DNA of 29,569 nucleotides from an uncultured Prolixibacteraceae bacterium (GTDB lineage: Bacteria; Bacteroidota; Bacteroidia; Bacteroidales; Prolixibacteraceae), in NCBI GenBank assembly GCA_937915865.1, contig CALGIG010000074.1, forward strand, positions 1 to 29,569, read 5' to 3'. The position numbers and the translations under genes are program-made. The notes below the pieces were generated by a model. It did not search any database, was not told where the DNA came from, and was given only the letters and a program-made list of their open reading frames with translations. The number at the start of each line of letters is the position of its first letter. Position 1 is the stretch's first letter. Below are positions 1 to 8,187 of the stretch, one piece after another.

Positions 1-288
1 GACGTCGGGGTGAGTACATTTAAAATACGACAATAAATTTTTCCTATTACTTAAATGAGGATTGGTTTTGTGTAATATTGGGATTGTGTTAATTTGATAG
101 TTTTTAGGTGTTGAGCGATTTAAGGATGTTGCGCCTGAGGTACCATCAGTAGTATCGTCGTCAGGATCACATGAGTTACAGATTATTCCAGCAAAAATTA
201 GTAGTCCGGTCATGATAAATCTGAATTTCTTATCAAACCGGAATTTGTTCCGGATGTAGAAAATAGTTTTTTGTTTAACTGTCTTCAT
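1..288 (-). CDS. Probable lipoprotein, 3' end cut by the window edge
   Basis: An open frame of 96 codons starts with ATG at 288 and runs off the left edge without a stop. The first ~25 residues are basic (several Lys/Arg). A hydrophobic stretch (MTGLLIFAGIIC) follows, then N-S-C followed by DPDDDTTDG. An acidic run directly after a lipobox-like Cys is typical of Bacteroidota surface lipoproteins, so I read Cys40 as a possible lipidation site, although the residues before it fit the lipobox only loosely. The gene begins 11 bases after the stop of the outer-membrane barrel gene on the same strand, so it is probably the last visible gene of that operon. The sequence after residue ~55 is compositionally unremarkable and resembles no family I know. 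Function unknown; a chance open frame cannot be fully excluded. Confidence 0.5.
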   Translation of the reverse strand, partial: MKTVKQKTIFYIRNKFRFDKKFRFIMTGLLIFAGIICNSCDPDDDTTDGTSGATSLNRSTPKNYQINTIPILHKTNPHLSNRKNLLSYFKCTHPDV

Positions 289-299
289 TTTTATGGTTT

Positions 300-1568
300 T
301 TAGAAATAATACCTGAATTCTAATCGCCCCATCAATGCTTTGTTGGTAAGTAAATAGCTATCAACCAATCCGCTTAGAGCATTAACCTGAAGTCGTTTGC
401 CAAATTTCTTTCCCAGTTCAAAATCCATCTCACGCATGGTGTTGCCTGAAACTTTACTTGCAACCTGAGCTTTTAAGTGAACTCTCGATTCCGGGAAACT
501 GCACTTAACTCCAGCCTGAAGGAATGAACCATCGATGGCATCGAGACGTATCACATCGCCTGCAAAAACATTACTGAACGAATTCAGAATCTTTGCATTA
601 CTATCGATGTTTGATTTTCCAATGTATCGGAGTGTTAACGATGTTTTTGTATTAGCGCTTTCCAATGTTTTTTCGAGATGCAGGTTGTAGATAAGTGCAT
701 TGTTGCCAGTTGCTGCCTGGAATAAAACTTCGGGTTTGAAATACCAATTTTTTCCCCATTCGGTTTGTGTAAACAGGCCTGTAGTTACAAATTTTTGCGT
801 AACCCAATCTCCAAATTCGTGATAAGCAATAGCCCCAACCGATTCGAGCTTAAAACTGCCTTGTTTACTTTCAGCTCCCGAATTCAAACCATCAGAAAAT
901 TCGTTGGACGAAAATTCGTTTTCCCCCTGAGTTTTTTTTGCTTTAGTGCTTGCTTTTCCTGGCTGGTATTTAATACTGAACGATGCCAGGTTGGTCTGAC
1001 CGAAACCATTGCCAATCAATGCCCTGTCTCTTCCAGGGAGAATATCGTAGAGGTAACCAACATTGCAAAATGTTCCGTTACGGGCAAAGTCTTTGGTTAC
1101 CGAGCCACCCAGAACATTAAAACTCCATTTCCCTGAATTAATCCTGAAATTAGCTCCAACAACCCGTTCATTCAAAAGAAAATCGTCATCGAGCCTGGCA
1201 GATTGGATTCCAAGGGTCAGATTACTTTGTTCCGACTTGTACTGATAATACAGTTCGCGAAGGCCCAGATGCTGGTTGTGGTAATCTTTTGAAGTGTCGA
1301 AATTGTAACGGTTCCAGTATTTAAAACCACCTTCGACATATAACGACGAATTTTTGCCCGACCAGTCTAATCCAATCAGTGCCATTGTGTTCCCAATGGT
1401 ATTGTTGGTAATATAGCCGGTTCCTCCGGTTAATTCGCCACTCCAGAATAAATTGGTTTGACCAACCAGTTTGAGGTATGCTCCAAGTTGGCTGGGACAT
1501 TCCCATTGTGCAAACAAAAGTTGCCCCAGCATTAGAAGAAGTGATGTCCCAATTAGTTGTTTTCTCAT
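300..1568 (-). CDS. Outer-membrane beta-barrel protein (porin-like), operon partner of the polyferredoxin
   Basis: The protein has 422 residues when started at ATG 1568. That start gives a clean signal peptide (MRKQLIGTSLLLMLGQLLFAQ) and overlaps the upstream stop as ATGA, a translational-coupling arrangement. A longer in-frame start at 1619 would lie inside the upstream gene and put a charged leader before the signal, so I reject it. The mature part alternates polar and aromatic residues in amphipathic strands (for example SSLYVEGGFKYWNRY, SNLTLGIQSARL) and ends RLEFRYYF. A C-terminal Phe in a final beta strand is the usual signal for outer-membrane barrel assembly. A polar loop with two NEFS motifs (DNA around 890-930) interrupts the barrel. 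No plug or TonB box is visible. I infer an outer-membrane barrel working with the redox protein encoded upstream; the cargo is unknown. Confidence 0.75.
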   Translation of the reverse strand: MRKQLIGTSLLLMLGQLLFAQWECPSQLGAYLKLVGQTNLFWSGELTGGTGYITNNTIGNTMALIGLDWSGKNSSLYVEGGFKYWNRYNFDTSKDYHNQHLGLRELYYQYKSEQSNLTLGIQSARLDDDFLLNERVVGANFRINSGKWSFNVLGGSVTKDFARNGTFCNVGYLYDILPGRDRALIGNGFGQTNLASFSIKYQPGKASTKAKKTQGENEFSSNEFSDGLNSGAESKQGSFKLESVGAIAYHEFGDWVTQKFVTTGLFTQTEWGKNWYFKPEVLFQAATGNNALIYNLHLEKTLESANTKTSLTLRYIGKSNIDSNAKILNSFSNVFAGDVIRLDAIDGSFLQAGVKCSFPESRVHLKAQVASKVSGNTMREMDFELGKKFGKRLQVNALSGLVDSYLLTNKALMGRLEFRYYF

Positions 1569-2974
1569 TTTCTGAAGGTTACCATTTTTAATGAATTCTT
1601 TTTGCACGATTCTAAGCAATCACCGCAGAGTATACAATCCTGGATATTCAAAATGCTTTTCTTTTTCTCGTATATCATGGCTCTGGTGCGACAAGGTTTG
1701 GCACATGAAACACAATCGGTACACGAATCGTTTTTCGAAAGATGTCGGGCTCCCGGAATAAGGGATATCCATCCTAGAATTAAACCTACCGGGCATACTG
1801 CACGACAAAAAGGGCGATAAATCAGGACCGAAGTAACCAGCAGAAGGACAAGAAGTACGTAGCCCGTGTGGTTGGCCGAAAACAGATTAAAGGCTACCTT
1901 GAACGGGTCGTAATGAATGTAGATGTTTGTTTTTGTTATCAGCAGTTGAATGATTAGAACTGCCAGAAATCCGGTCCTGATATTTCTTAATATTTTTTGA
2001 GTTTTCACCGATTTTAAAATTTCGAGCTTGGGCGATTGGTAAATAAAATCCTGAAACCCGCCTAAATGGCAAAGCCAGCCGCACCAAATTTTTCCGAAGA
2101 AATATGTCAAAGGAAGGAGCCCAATGAACCAAACCATTGAAACCCATTCAATTGATTGGCCAAATATGGCCAAAATGGTATTTTGAAAACTAAGAATCAT
2201 ACAAGGGCAGGCGCCTTTGTAAAAACCAAGGTAAGCTACTGAGGCCATCAGAAATAATCCTTTGGTTTTTCTAAAGTTTTCATATTTAATAAAATAGCTA
2301 ATCAAAATAAGCAAAAGGAACAGGATTCCAAGTTGGTAAAGCAGTTTGTAATCAGTTCCTTTTCTTTCTGGTTGAACAGGTGTACTTTTCTGAATGGTTG
2401 ATGCAGACGAAAGCGAGTCTGGTTGAGAAAATTCACTTGTCGGAGCCGAAAATTCGTTACCAGCCGCGGTAAATTCCTCTGTCGGATTGATTATTTTTTT
2501 TGTTTCAGTGGTAGATGTAGAAAATTCTTTGGAATTTTCTACGGGTTCAAAATCACTATTTGCATCTTTAAACTCATCTTTTATCGCTGTATCTTTCACA
2601 GTACTAACCGATGGAATGATTACAACCTGACAGTTTTGGCTCGATGCCTGTTGAACAAAAGGATTAATGAAAATCAATGAGGCTAATGCCAGCGAAAGGA
2701 TGCTCCCTCCGGCCAGGTATAATTTATTTTTATACTTTCGGTAAAAAAATAGAGCCAACATAAATATGATTAATGCCAGTAGCGGAATCCGTGCAGACGA
2801 TGGGTTGTCAGCCTTAGCAAGTTCGCTGCAATTTGTTTCGCTACAGTTAATGGCACAGGAGGTTTCTGCGTTTAACTTGGCACCCAATCCATAAGCGTAA
2901 CTATAAACCGAAAATAAAAATACTATTCCGGTCAGGATAAAGTATCTGATTTTTATATATTTCAGTACTTCCAT
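1565..2974 (-). CDS. Multi-pass membrane 4Fe-4S polyferredoxin, NapH/NosR/CcoG-like
   Basis: The protein has 469 residues. Hydrophobic segments near residues 11-30, 62-78 and 86-106 are followed by a Ser/Thr/Glu-rich, presumably periplasmic linker (~111-207) containing repeated EFS triplets. Further membrane segments follow at ~211-230, 238-270, 275-294, 333-348 and 371-387. The membrane part holds the Fer4_5-type motifs CGWLC (298-302) and CRAVCP (390-395) and a CPC pair (256-258). The C-terminus has two complete CxxCxxCxxxC cluster-binding motifs (Cys418/421/424/428 and Cys447/450/453/457), as in NapH, the NosR C-terminus and CcoG. These families move electrons across or along the inner membrane. 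A Cys-rich patch at 40-49 is an extra. The gene starts 9 bases after the small periplasmic gene and overlaps the barrel gene by ATGA. I infer electron transfer from quinol or a cytoplasmic donor to a periplasmic target; no nos, nap or cco genes are visible nearby. Confidence 0.8.
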   Translation of the reverse strand: MEVLKYIKIRYFILTGIVFLFSVYSYAYGLGAKLNAETSCAINCSETNCSELAKADNPSSARIPLLALIIFMLALFFYRKYKNKLYLAGGSILSLALASLIFINPFVQQASSQNCQVVIIPSVSTVKDTAIKDEFKDANSDFEPVENSKEFSTSTTETKKIINPTEEFTAAGNEFSAPTSEFSQPDSLSSASTIQKSTPVQPERKGTDYKLLYQLGILFLLLILISYFIKYENFRKTKGLFLMASVAYLGFYKGACPCMILSFQNTILAIFGQSIEWVSMVWFIGLLPLTYFFGKIWCGWLCHLGGFQDFIYQSPKLEILKSVKTQKILRNIRTGFLAVLIIQLLITKTNIYIHYDPFKVAFNLFSANHTGYVLLVLLLVTSVLIYRPFCRAVCPVGLILGWISLIPGARHLSKNDSCTDCVSCAKPCRTRAMIYEKKKSILNIQDCILCGDCLESCKKNSLKMVTFRK

Positions 2975-2983
2975 GATTGAAAA

Positions 2984-3352
2984 TTAACTTGTTTTTGAAA
3001 TCTTAAAGGTTCCAACGACCCCATCCTTTGAGCACTTTCTTACGATATTAAGCCGGGCCTCGGGAAGTGCATCAGCTAATAGTGAAATTTTTATTTGTCT
3101 GGAAAATGTGTTGGGAGCCTTTTCTTTCCATGCCGTAGCCCCAAGGATTTTCATTCCTTCGTAAGTGAATTTGGTGTCTGAAAGTTGAATTTCGCAGGTT
3201 CGGTGCGTGTAAACAATTGTAACCTCAATAATTAGTTCTTCCCCGGCTTTGTAACTTTCTTTTTGCTCTCCTGAAATAGCGAACTTTAGCTCACAAGCTT
3301 GTGAAACAATAGGTTGTAATACCGTACAAAGTAAAAAAAAGGAAATAATCAT
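2984..3352 (-). CDS. Small secreted/periplasmic protein heading the Fe-S operon
   Basis: The protein has 122 residues from ATG 3352. I chose this start because it places a hydrophobic signal peptide (MIISFFLLCTVLQPIVSQA) at the N-terminus with a purine-rich GGAAAG upstream. The frame is open further upstream to 3472, but that extension is polar and would bury the signal. The mature protein begins at Cys20 (CELKF) and has beta-rich alternation with short hydrophobic strands (EELIIEVTIVY, TFSRQIKISLL). It has three cysteines (20, 53, 107), which could form a disulfide or bind metal. I do not recognise the family; an immunoglobulin-like beta-sandwich would fit. It lies 9 bases before the polyferredoxin gene and is almost certainly co-transcribed with it, so it may be the periplasmic electron acceptor or metal-binding partner (inference). 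Confidence 0.65.
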   Translation of the reverse strand: MIISFFLLCTVLQPIVSQACELKFAISGEQKESYKAGEELIIEVTIVYTHRTCEIQLSDTKFTYEGMKILGATAWKEKAPNTFSRQIKISLLADALPEARLNIVRKCSKDGVVGTFKISKTS

Positions 3353-3756
3353 TATTTCTTTCCATTTAATATCCGCATTTCTCCTGCTATCTTTTAAATT
3401 GTGATTCTGTTTAGATGAAATTTCGTAGTTAATAAGTTTGTTTGCCACATTTAATAACTTCTGAGGTCCCATAATCTTTTTCGGTTGATTTTATTTTAAG
3501 CTTAATCCGAAAAGAAAATGAGTTACCCTACCTGAACAATTACCCGCTTGAAACGAAAATGTGAATACAAAAAGGGAATACTCTTAATTTATCTGCTGAT
3601 ATTCAGATATTTAAGGTATTTGTTAAAAGATTTTAAATCGAAGTTTTATATCAAAAACACTAACTTTTTGGTTCTATAAGGTTCTGTATCGGTTTTGTTT
3701 TAAATTGAAACACTTCCATGGGTGTAAGGTAAAACCTTATTTAGGGTAACCTCTTA
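3353..3756. other. Intergenic region between the Fe-S operon and sufS
   Basis: About 400 bases without a supported gene. It must contain the promoter of the minus-strand Fe-S operon, but I see no perfect TAnnTTTG box. A short perfect hairpin (TAAGGT, loop AAA, ACCTTA; 3725-3739) lies just past the sufS stop without a T-tract. A 16-base stretch at 3599-3614 recurs exactly at 12860-12875. Confidence 0.6.
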
Positions 3757-4974
3757 TTAAAACATGGCAATCACCTTTTTTAGTGCTTCAACAAACTGGT
3801 CGATTTCCTCTTTAGTATTGTATACTGCAAACGATGCACGAACAGTTCCCTGGATATTGAAGTGATCCATCAGTGGGTCTGCACAATGGTGACCTGTGCG
3901 TACGGCAATTCCAAATTTGTCGAGCATGGTTCCCAAATCGAAGAAGTGAACGCCTTCCACATTAAACGAGATGACTCCCGATTTCTGAGCTTGCGTTCCA
4001 TAAATTTTCAAACCCCTAATAGCTAGTAATTTTGAAGTAGCATATTCCAGTAGCTCATGTTCCCAGATGGCCAGATTTTCAAAGCCAACATTTAATAAAT
4101 AGTCAATTGCCGCGCCAAAAGCAATTACCCCACTTATATTTGGCGTTCCGGCTTCATATTTATAAGGTATATCGTTGTAAGTTGTTCCCGAGAATTTTAC
4201 TTCCGAAATCATTTCTCCGCCGCCCTGGTAAGGTGGTAGCTGTTCGAGCAATTCTTTTTTTCCATAAAGTACGCCAACTCCGTTTGGACCATACATTTTG
4301 TGGGCCGATAGTGCATAAAAATCGACATCCAATGCCTGAACGTCAATTGGCAGGTGTGGTGCGGCCTGTGCGCCGTCAACAAAAATGCGGATTCCTTTGG
4401 CGTGGGCTATTTTTGAAATTTGTTGTATGGGATTGATGGTACCCAAAACATTCGAAACATGTGCAATAGCTATTAATTTAGTCCTTTGGTTAATCAATTC
4501 GTCCAGCTTTTCAACCATCAGCCGGCCACTGTCGTCAATGGGCAACATCACAATTTTGGCTCCTTTTCGCCCGGTCATCAGTTGCCACGGAACAATATTC
4601 GAGTGGTGTTCCATTTCCGAAACGATGATTTCATCGCCTTCGTTAATGAACGTTTCACCAAAAGTAAACGCTGCCAGGTTAATGCTTTCGGTAGTTCCTT
4701 TAGTGAAAATAATTTGCTCACGGCTTTCTGCATTGATTAGGTTCTTCACTTTGTCGCGGGTTTCTTCGTAAGCAGCCGTAGCCTTATCAGCCAAAAAATG
4801 AGCAGCCCGGTGAATGTTTCCGTAGTAAGTGGTGTACGTGGCGTTGAGCGCGTCAATTACCTGTTGCGGGCGCTGGGTTGTTGCAGCATTATCAAAATAA
4901 ACTAATGTGCGATTGTATATTTTTTGTTGAAGGATGGGAAAGTCTTCTCGAATTTTCTGAATGTCAAAATCCAT
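3757..4974 (-). CDS. sufS: Cysteine desulfurase, SufS/CsdA type
   Basis: The protein has 405 residues from ATG 4974, close to the usual SufS length. This pyridoxal-phosphate enzyme removes sulfur from cysteine, forming alanine, and passes persulfide to Fe-S cluster assembly. Visible landmarks are VYFDNAATTQRP at the N-terminus, the EMEHHSN cofactor-stacking region (~121-126), the FVDGAQAAPH aspartate segment, the Schiff-base lysine in SAHKMYGP (Lys226) and the persulfide cysteine in RTGHHCADPL (Cys364). The GHHCADP context is typical of class II desulfurases. A longer start at 5043 is rejected because a TATCTTTG promoter box lies inside that extension (5023-5030). No sufBCDE genes are adjacent in the window. 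It would supply sulfur for clusters such as those in the neighbouring polyferredoxin, though nothing shows co-regulation. Confidence 0.93.
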   Translation of the reverse strand: MDFDIQKIREDFPILQQKIYNRTLVYFDNAATTQRPQQVIDALNATYTTYYGNIHRAAHFLADKATAAYEETRDKVKNLINAESREQIIFTKGTTESINLAAFTFGETFINEGDEIIVSEMEHHSNIVPWQLMTGRKGAKIVMLPIDDSGRLMVEKLDELINQRTKLIAIAHVSNVLGTINPIQQISKIAHAKGIRIFVDGAQAAPHLPIDVQALDVDFYALSAHKMYGPNGVGVLYGKKELLEQLPPYQGGGEMISEVKFSGTTYNDIPYKYEAGTPNISGVIAFGAAIDYLLNVGFENLAIWEHELLEYATSKLLAIRGLKIYGTQAQKSGVISFNVEGVHFFDLGTMLDKFGIAVRTGHHCADPLMDHFNIQGTVRASFAVYNTKEEIDQFVEALKKVIAMF

Positions 4975-5022
4975 AATACAGTGTTTTTTATCAGCGAAAT
5001 TGAAGTCGCTGTGAAATTGGTT

Positions 5023-5030
5023 CAAAGATA
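5023..5030 (-). promoter_or_regulatory. -7 promoter box of sufS
   Basis: The minus strand reads TATCTTTG, an exact match to the Bacteroidota -7 consensus TAnnTTTG, 48 bases before the sufS ATG. No clear -33 TTG is visible. It supports the start at 4974. Confidence 0.55.
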
Positions 5031-5126
5031 ACAGAATTAACAACGGATTTAAAGGTCTGGTTTTATTGTTGGTTTAAGCTTAAATCAACTTTTTGGTTGA
5101 ATTTCTTGTTTGATGCGTTTAATGTT

Positions 5127-5134
5127 TAATTTTA
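5127..5134 (+). promoter_or_regulatory. Possible -7 box of the C1B peptidase gene
   Basis: TAATTTTA matches TAnnTTTG at 7 of 8 positions and lies 29 bases before the ATG at 5164. A TTG at 5106-5108 sits 18 bases upstream, close to the usual -33/-7 spacing. Confidence 0.35.
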
Positions 5135-5163
5135 GGATTCTTAAAAATTAAAGGGTATAAAAT

Positions 5164-6531
5164 ATGAGGGGTATTTTATTTTCAGTTGCGCTGTTGGTGG
5201 CCGGAAGCCTTTCTGCGCAAGATATTTCGAAACCGGCACTTGATCAAATCCGTTCAGGATTTAAGAAAGATGCATACACCAAAGCGATGCAAAATGCTTT
5301 GTCGTCGAACGACATATCGAAGCTGGCATGGAACCGTGCCAACGTAGGCACAACCGATCACCTGTTCACTTACCGGGTTGATGTTTCAGGCATTACCGAC
5401 CAGAAAAGCTCTGGCCGATGCTGGATGTTTTCGTCGCTCAACCTGTTTCGCCCGGCTGTAATGAAAAAGTTTAACACGAGCGAATTTGAGTTCTCGGAAA
5501 GCTACCTGTATTTCTACGATTTGCTCGAAAAAGCCAATCTGTTCCTGAATAACATGGAAAACTCGGCCAGCCTTCCCATCGAAAATGAAAAGGTTCGCTG
5601 GTATCTGCGTTCGCCGGTTGATGATGGTGGTCAGTGGGTAAATTTTGTGAATCTGGTGAAGAAATACGGTTTGGTTCCGAAAGAAGTCATGGGCGAAACC
5701 AATTCGACTGAAAATACGGCGTTACTTACCAAATTCATTAACTCGAAACTACGTGAAGATGCGCTGGAAATCCGTGATTTGAAAAATGCCAAAGCGGATA
5801 CGAAGAAAATAGCAGTCCGCAAAATTGAAATGCTCTCGGAAATTTACAGAATGCTTGCCCTGAACCTTGATGAGCCTCCTACCGAATTCGTATGGCGTGT
5901 TAGAGACAAAGACAAAAAAATTGTTGAGAAGAAATTTACTCCGCAGAGTTTCCGCGATGAAGTCTTGGGTGATACCAATCTCGATGATTTTGTGATGATT
6001 ATGAACGATCCGTCGCGACCATTCTGGAAACATTACGAAGTTGAAAATTACCGAAACACAGTAGAGGGAAGCAACTGGCATTACGTAAACCTGCCAAACG
6101 ATGTGATCAAAGAGTTTTGCATTGCATCCATTAAAAACAACGAAGCGCTTTATGCCTCGTGTGATGTGGGCAAACAGTTGCGCCGCGATGTAGGCATTCT
6201 GGACGTTGATAATTTCGATTACGAATCGGTTTACGGAGTTAAGTTTGGCATGAGCAAGGCGCAACGCATACAAACCGGCGAAAGCGGGTCAAGCCATGGA
6301 ATGGCATTGATTGCCGTTGATGTTGATGTCCAGGGAAAACCATTAAAGTGGCAGTTTGAAAACAGTTGGGGGCCAACCGCAGGCGAAAAAGGTTACCTCA
6401 CTTTCACCGATGCCTGGTTCAACGAATATATGTTCCGTTTTGTCGTTAACAAAAAATATTTAACCAGCAAAGTTTTGGAAATCTATGCACAGAAGCCTGA
6501 AATGCTTCCTCCATGGGATCCAATGTTTTAA
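5164..6531 (+). CDS. Secreted C1B papain-like cysteine peptidase (bleomycin hydrolase/PepC family)
   Basis: The protein has 455 residues and starts with a signal peptide (MRGILFSVALLVAGSLSAQ, cleavage expected after Ala18). The catalytic apparatus of peptidase family C1B is complete: oxyanion Gln80 and nucleophile Cys86 in DQKSSGRCWMFS, His378 in SSHGMALIAVD, and Asn400 in FENSWGP. Length and spacing fit bleomycin hydrolase/PepC aminopeptidases, which form self-compartmentalised hexamers and are normally cytoplasmic. The clear signal peptide makes this an exported version, which would act on peptides in the periplasm or outside. It is a single-gene unit: a possible promoter lies upstream, and a hairpin plus a strong T-tailed terminator lie between it and the ABC gene. 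Exact substrate unknown; family assignment is firm. Confidence 0.88.
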   Translation: MRGILFSVALLVAGSLSAQDISKPALDQIRSGFKKDAYTKAMQNALSSNDISKLAWNRANVGTTDHLFTYRVDVSGITDQKSSGRCWMFSSLNLFRPAVMKKFNTSEFEFSESYLYFYDLLEKANLFLNNMENSASLPIENEKVRWYLRSPVDDGGQWVNFVNLVKKYGLVPKEVMGETNSTENTALLTKFINSKLREDALEIRDLKNAKADTKKIAVRKIEMLSEIYRMLALNLDEPPTEFVWRVRDKDKKIVEKKFTPQSFRDEVLGDTNLDDFVMIMNDPSRPFWKHYEVENYRNTVEGSNWHYVNLPNDVIKEFCIASIKNNEALYASCDVGKQLRRDVGILDVDNFDYESVYGVKFGMSKAQRIQTGESGSSHGMALIAVDVDVQGKPLKWQFENSWGPTAGEKGYLTFTDAWFNEYMFRFVVNKKYLTSKVLEIYAQKPEMLPPWDPMF

Positions 6532-6543
6532 TGATTTCTTTAA

Positions 6544-6578
6544 TATTCAGGGTTTCACTTGAAGTGAAGCCCTGAATA
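6544..6578. repeat. Long inverted repeat after the C1B peptidase gene
   Basis: Two 17-base arms (6544-6560 and 6562-6578) pair with a single G-T wobble around TTCAGGGTTTCACTT. There is no T-tract on either side. A closely related hairpin with the same CAGGGTTTCAC arm and wobble sits at 24811-24840 beside dapL. Confidence 0.75.
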
Positions 6579-6587
6579 AAACATATC

Positions 6588-6625
6588 CTGATCCGATGAA
6601 CTCAAAGTCATCGGATCAGTTTTTT
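6588..6625 (+). terminator. Rho-independent terminator
   Basis: Perfect 12-bp stem (CTGATCCGATGA / TCATCGGATCAG) with an 8-base loop, followed immediately by six T. It ends transcription from the C1B peptidase gene and separates it from the modF-like gene 18 bases downstream. Confidence 0.9.
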
Positions 6626-6642
6626 ATAAAAACGAACTAAGA

Positions 6643-8142
6643 ATGCACTCTATCGAATTCAAAAACATCGTTTACAGACCGGATGGAAAAACCATCCTGA
6701 ACGACATTTCATTTGAGCTTTCAGTAGGCCAATCTATGGCTATTGTCGGCCCATCGGGTTGCGGCAAAACCACGCTCGGGCGACTAATTGCCCGAAAGCT
6801 GAAGCCAACTGCAGGAAAATTAATTTTTGCTGAGCATCTGAATTGCCAAATGGTGGAGCAGCAGGATAATTTTATGGCCATATCGCGGATTGGTTCGAGC
6901 TATTATGGTCAGCGGTACGAAAATCAGGGAATGGAACAATCACCAACTATTCAGGAGTATTTGCAGCAAATTGCTGAAGATATTGACTGGGTAATCGATT
7001 TGCTGAATATCAGTCACCTGAAAAACAGTAAACTAATGCAATTGAGCAATGGCGAACGTAAACGTACCCAATTGGCAGAAGCCTTGTTGCATCATCCCGA
7101 AGTGTTGGTCTTGGATCAGCCTTTTGTTGGCCTTGATTTGCAATCGAGGCAAAAGCTGGGGCGACAGATTGTTGAACTGCACCATTCGGGCAAAACAATC
7201 ATTTTGATATGCGACGCTTTACATGTTCCTGAAGAGATTGACTGGGTGCTGGAAATGGATCATGGTCAGGTTGTCCGACTAATTTCTCGAAACCATTATT
7301 TTCCTGAAACCGAGAATGGAAATTCTCCTGAAATTCTGGAGCATTTTTTTGAAACATTACCCGAATCAACTGATGTACATTTTGATTTAGCTGTTCGAAT
7401 GAATAAGGTTACTGTGGTTCATGGGGAATTCGAAATTCTGAAAAATATTGACTGGACTATAAGAAAAGGAGAGCGTTGGGCGCTGATGGGTCCCAACGGT
7501 GCAGGAAAAACTACGTTGCTCAGTTTGATTTCGGCTGATAATCCCCAAGGATATGTGAACGATCTCACACTTTTCGACCGTAAACGTGGCTCTGGTGAAA
7601 GTATATGGGACATTAAAAAACGGATTGGCTATGTTTCGCCTGAACTTCATTTGTATTTTTTAAGAGGGAAAGGTATTTTCAATACGATCCCGGGACTTGA
7701 AAAATCGTTGTCTAACAGTGGAAATTCGCTTCGATGCGATGAGGTAATAACATCTGGGTTTAATGAGCAGATCGGCTTTTCGTTGTCGCACAGCGATTTA
7801 CAAAAGAGAACGGTAAAAGCATGGTTCTCGATTCTCCAACTTGAACATTTGGCCGATAGTAAATTTGCAGAAGCATCGCTAAGCGAACAACGGCTGCTGT
7901 TGTTGGCTCGCGCTTTGGTCAAATTGCCTTCATTGCTTATTCTGGATGAGCCTTGTCAAGGGTTGGATGCCCATCAAACCAAGCGTTTCACCGCGATACT
8001 CGATGTAATTTGCCGCCATTTGAATACAACGATGATTTACGTCACCCATTATCCTGAAGAAATTCCACAGAGTATCACGCAATTACTGCAACTCGAAAAC
8101 GGGCAGGTGAAATATTGCGGAACTTTGAATTGCTTTCAGTGA
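6643..8142 (+). CDS. modF: ModF-like ABC ATPase with two nucleotide-binding domains
   Basis: The protein has 499 residues, two fused ATP-binding cassettes and no membrane segments. Domain 1 has Walker A GPSGCGKT (36-43), signature LSNGERKR (134-141) and Walker B VLVLDQP. Domain 2 has Walker A GPNGAGKT (283-290) and Walker B LLILDEP. The stretch from NPQGYVNDLTLF through GSGESIWDIKKRIGYVS closely matches E. coli ModF (490 aa), so the family is clear. Two oddities: the catalytic Glu after Walker B in domain 1 is Gln159, and the domain-2 signature reads SLSEQRL, lacking the glycine and one residue compared with SLSWGQQ in ModF. ModF sits beside the molybdate transporter in E. coli and its function is unsettled; no mod genes are present here. 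It lies between a strong terminator and the dapF-family promoter, so it is likely transcribed alone. Confidence 0.85.
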   Translation: MHSIEFKNIVYRPDGKTILNDISFELSVGQSMAIVGPSGCGKTTLGRLIARKLKPTAGKLIFAEHLNCQMVEQQDNFMAISRIGSSYYGQRYENQGMEQSPTIQEYLQQIAEDIDWVIDLLNISHLKNSKLMQLSNGERKRTQLAEALLHHPEVLVLDQPFVGLDLQSRQKLGRQIVELHHSGKTIILICDALHVPEEIDWVLEMDHGQVVRLISRNHYFPETENGNSPEILEHFFETLPESTDVHFDLAVRMNKVTVVHGEFEILKNIDWTIRKGERWALMGPNGAGKTTLLSLISADNPQGYVNDLTLFDRKRGSGESIWDIKKRIGYVSPELHLYFLRGKGIFNTIPGLEKSLSNSGNSLRCDEVITSGFNEQIGFSLSHSDLQKRTVKAWFSILQLEHLADSKFAEASLSEQRLLLLARALVKLPSLLILDEPCQGLDAHQTKRFTAILDVICRHLNTTMIYVTHYPEEIPQSITQLLQLENGQVKYCGTLNCFQ

Positions 8143-8146
8143 AAAC

Positions 8147-8184
8147 AGGGATTCAATCTCTCTAAAAAATGGAATCTCTATTTT
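8147..8184 (+). terminator. Possible weak terminator after modF
   Basis: AGGGATTC (8147-8154) pairs with GAATCTCT (8172-8179), 8 bp with one wobble. It is followed by only a short T-run (ATTTTC). The loop is long, so this is tentative. Confidence 0.3.
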
Positions 8185-8187
8185 CAC

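Noticed and set aside
1569..1619. Longer start for the outer-membrane barrel
   Set aside because: It lies inside the polyferredoxin gene and would put a charged leader before a well-formed signal peptide.
3599..3614. 16-base exact repeat shared with 12860-12875
   Set aside because: Very AT-rich and short; chance repetition in a window of this size is likely.
3725..3739. Terminator after sufS
   Set aside because: The stem is only 6 bp with a 3-base loop and no T-tract on the minus strand.
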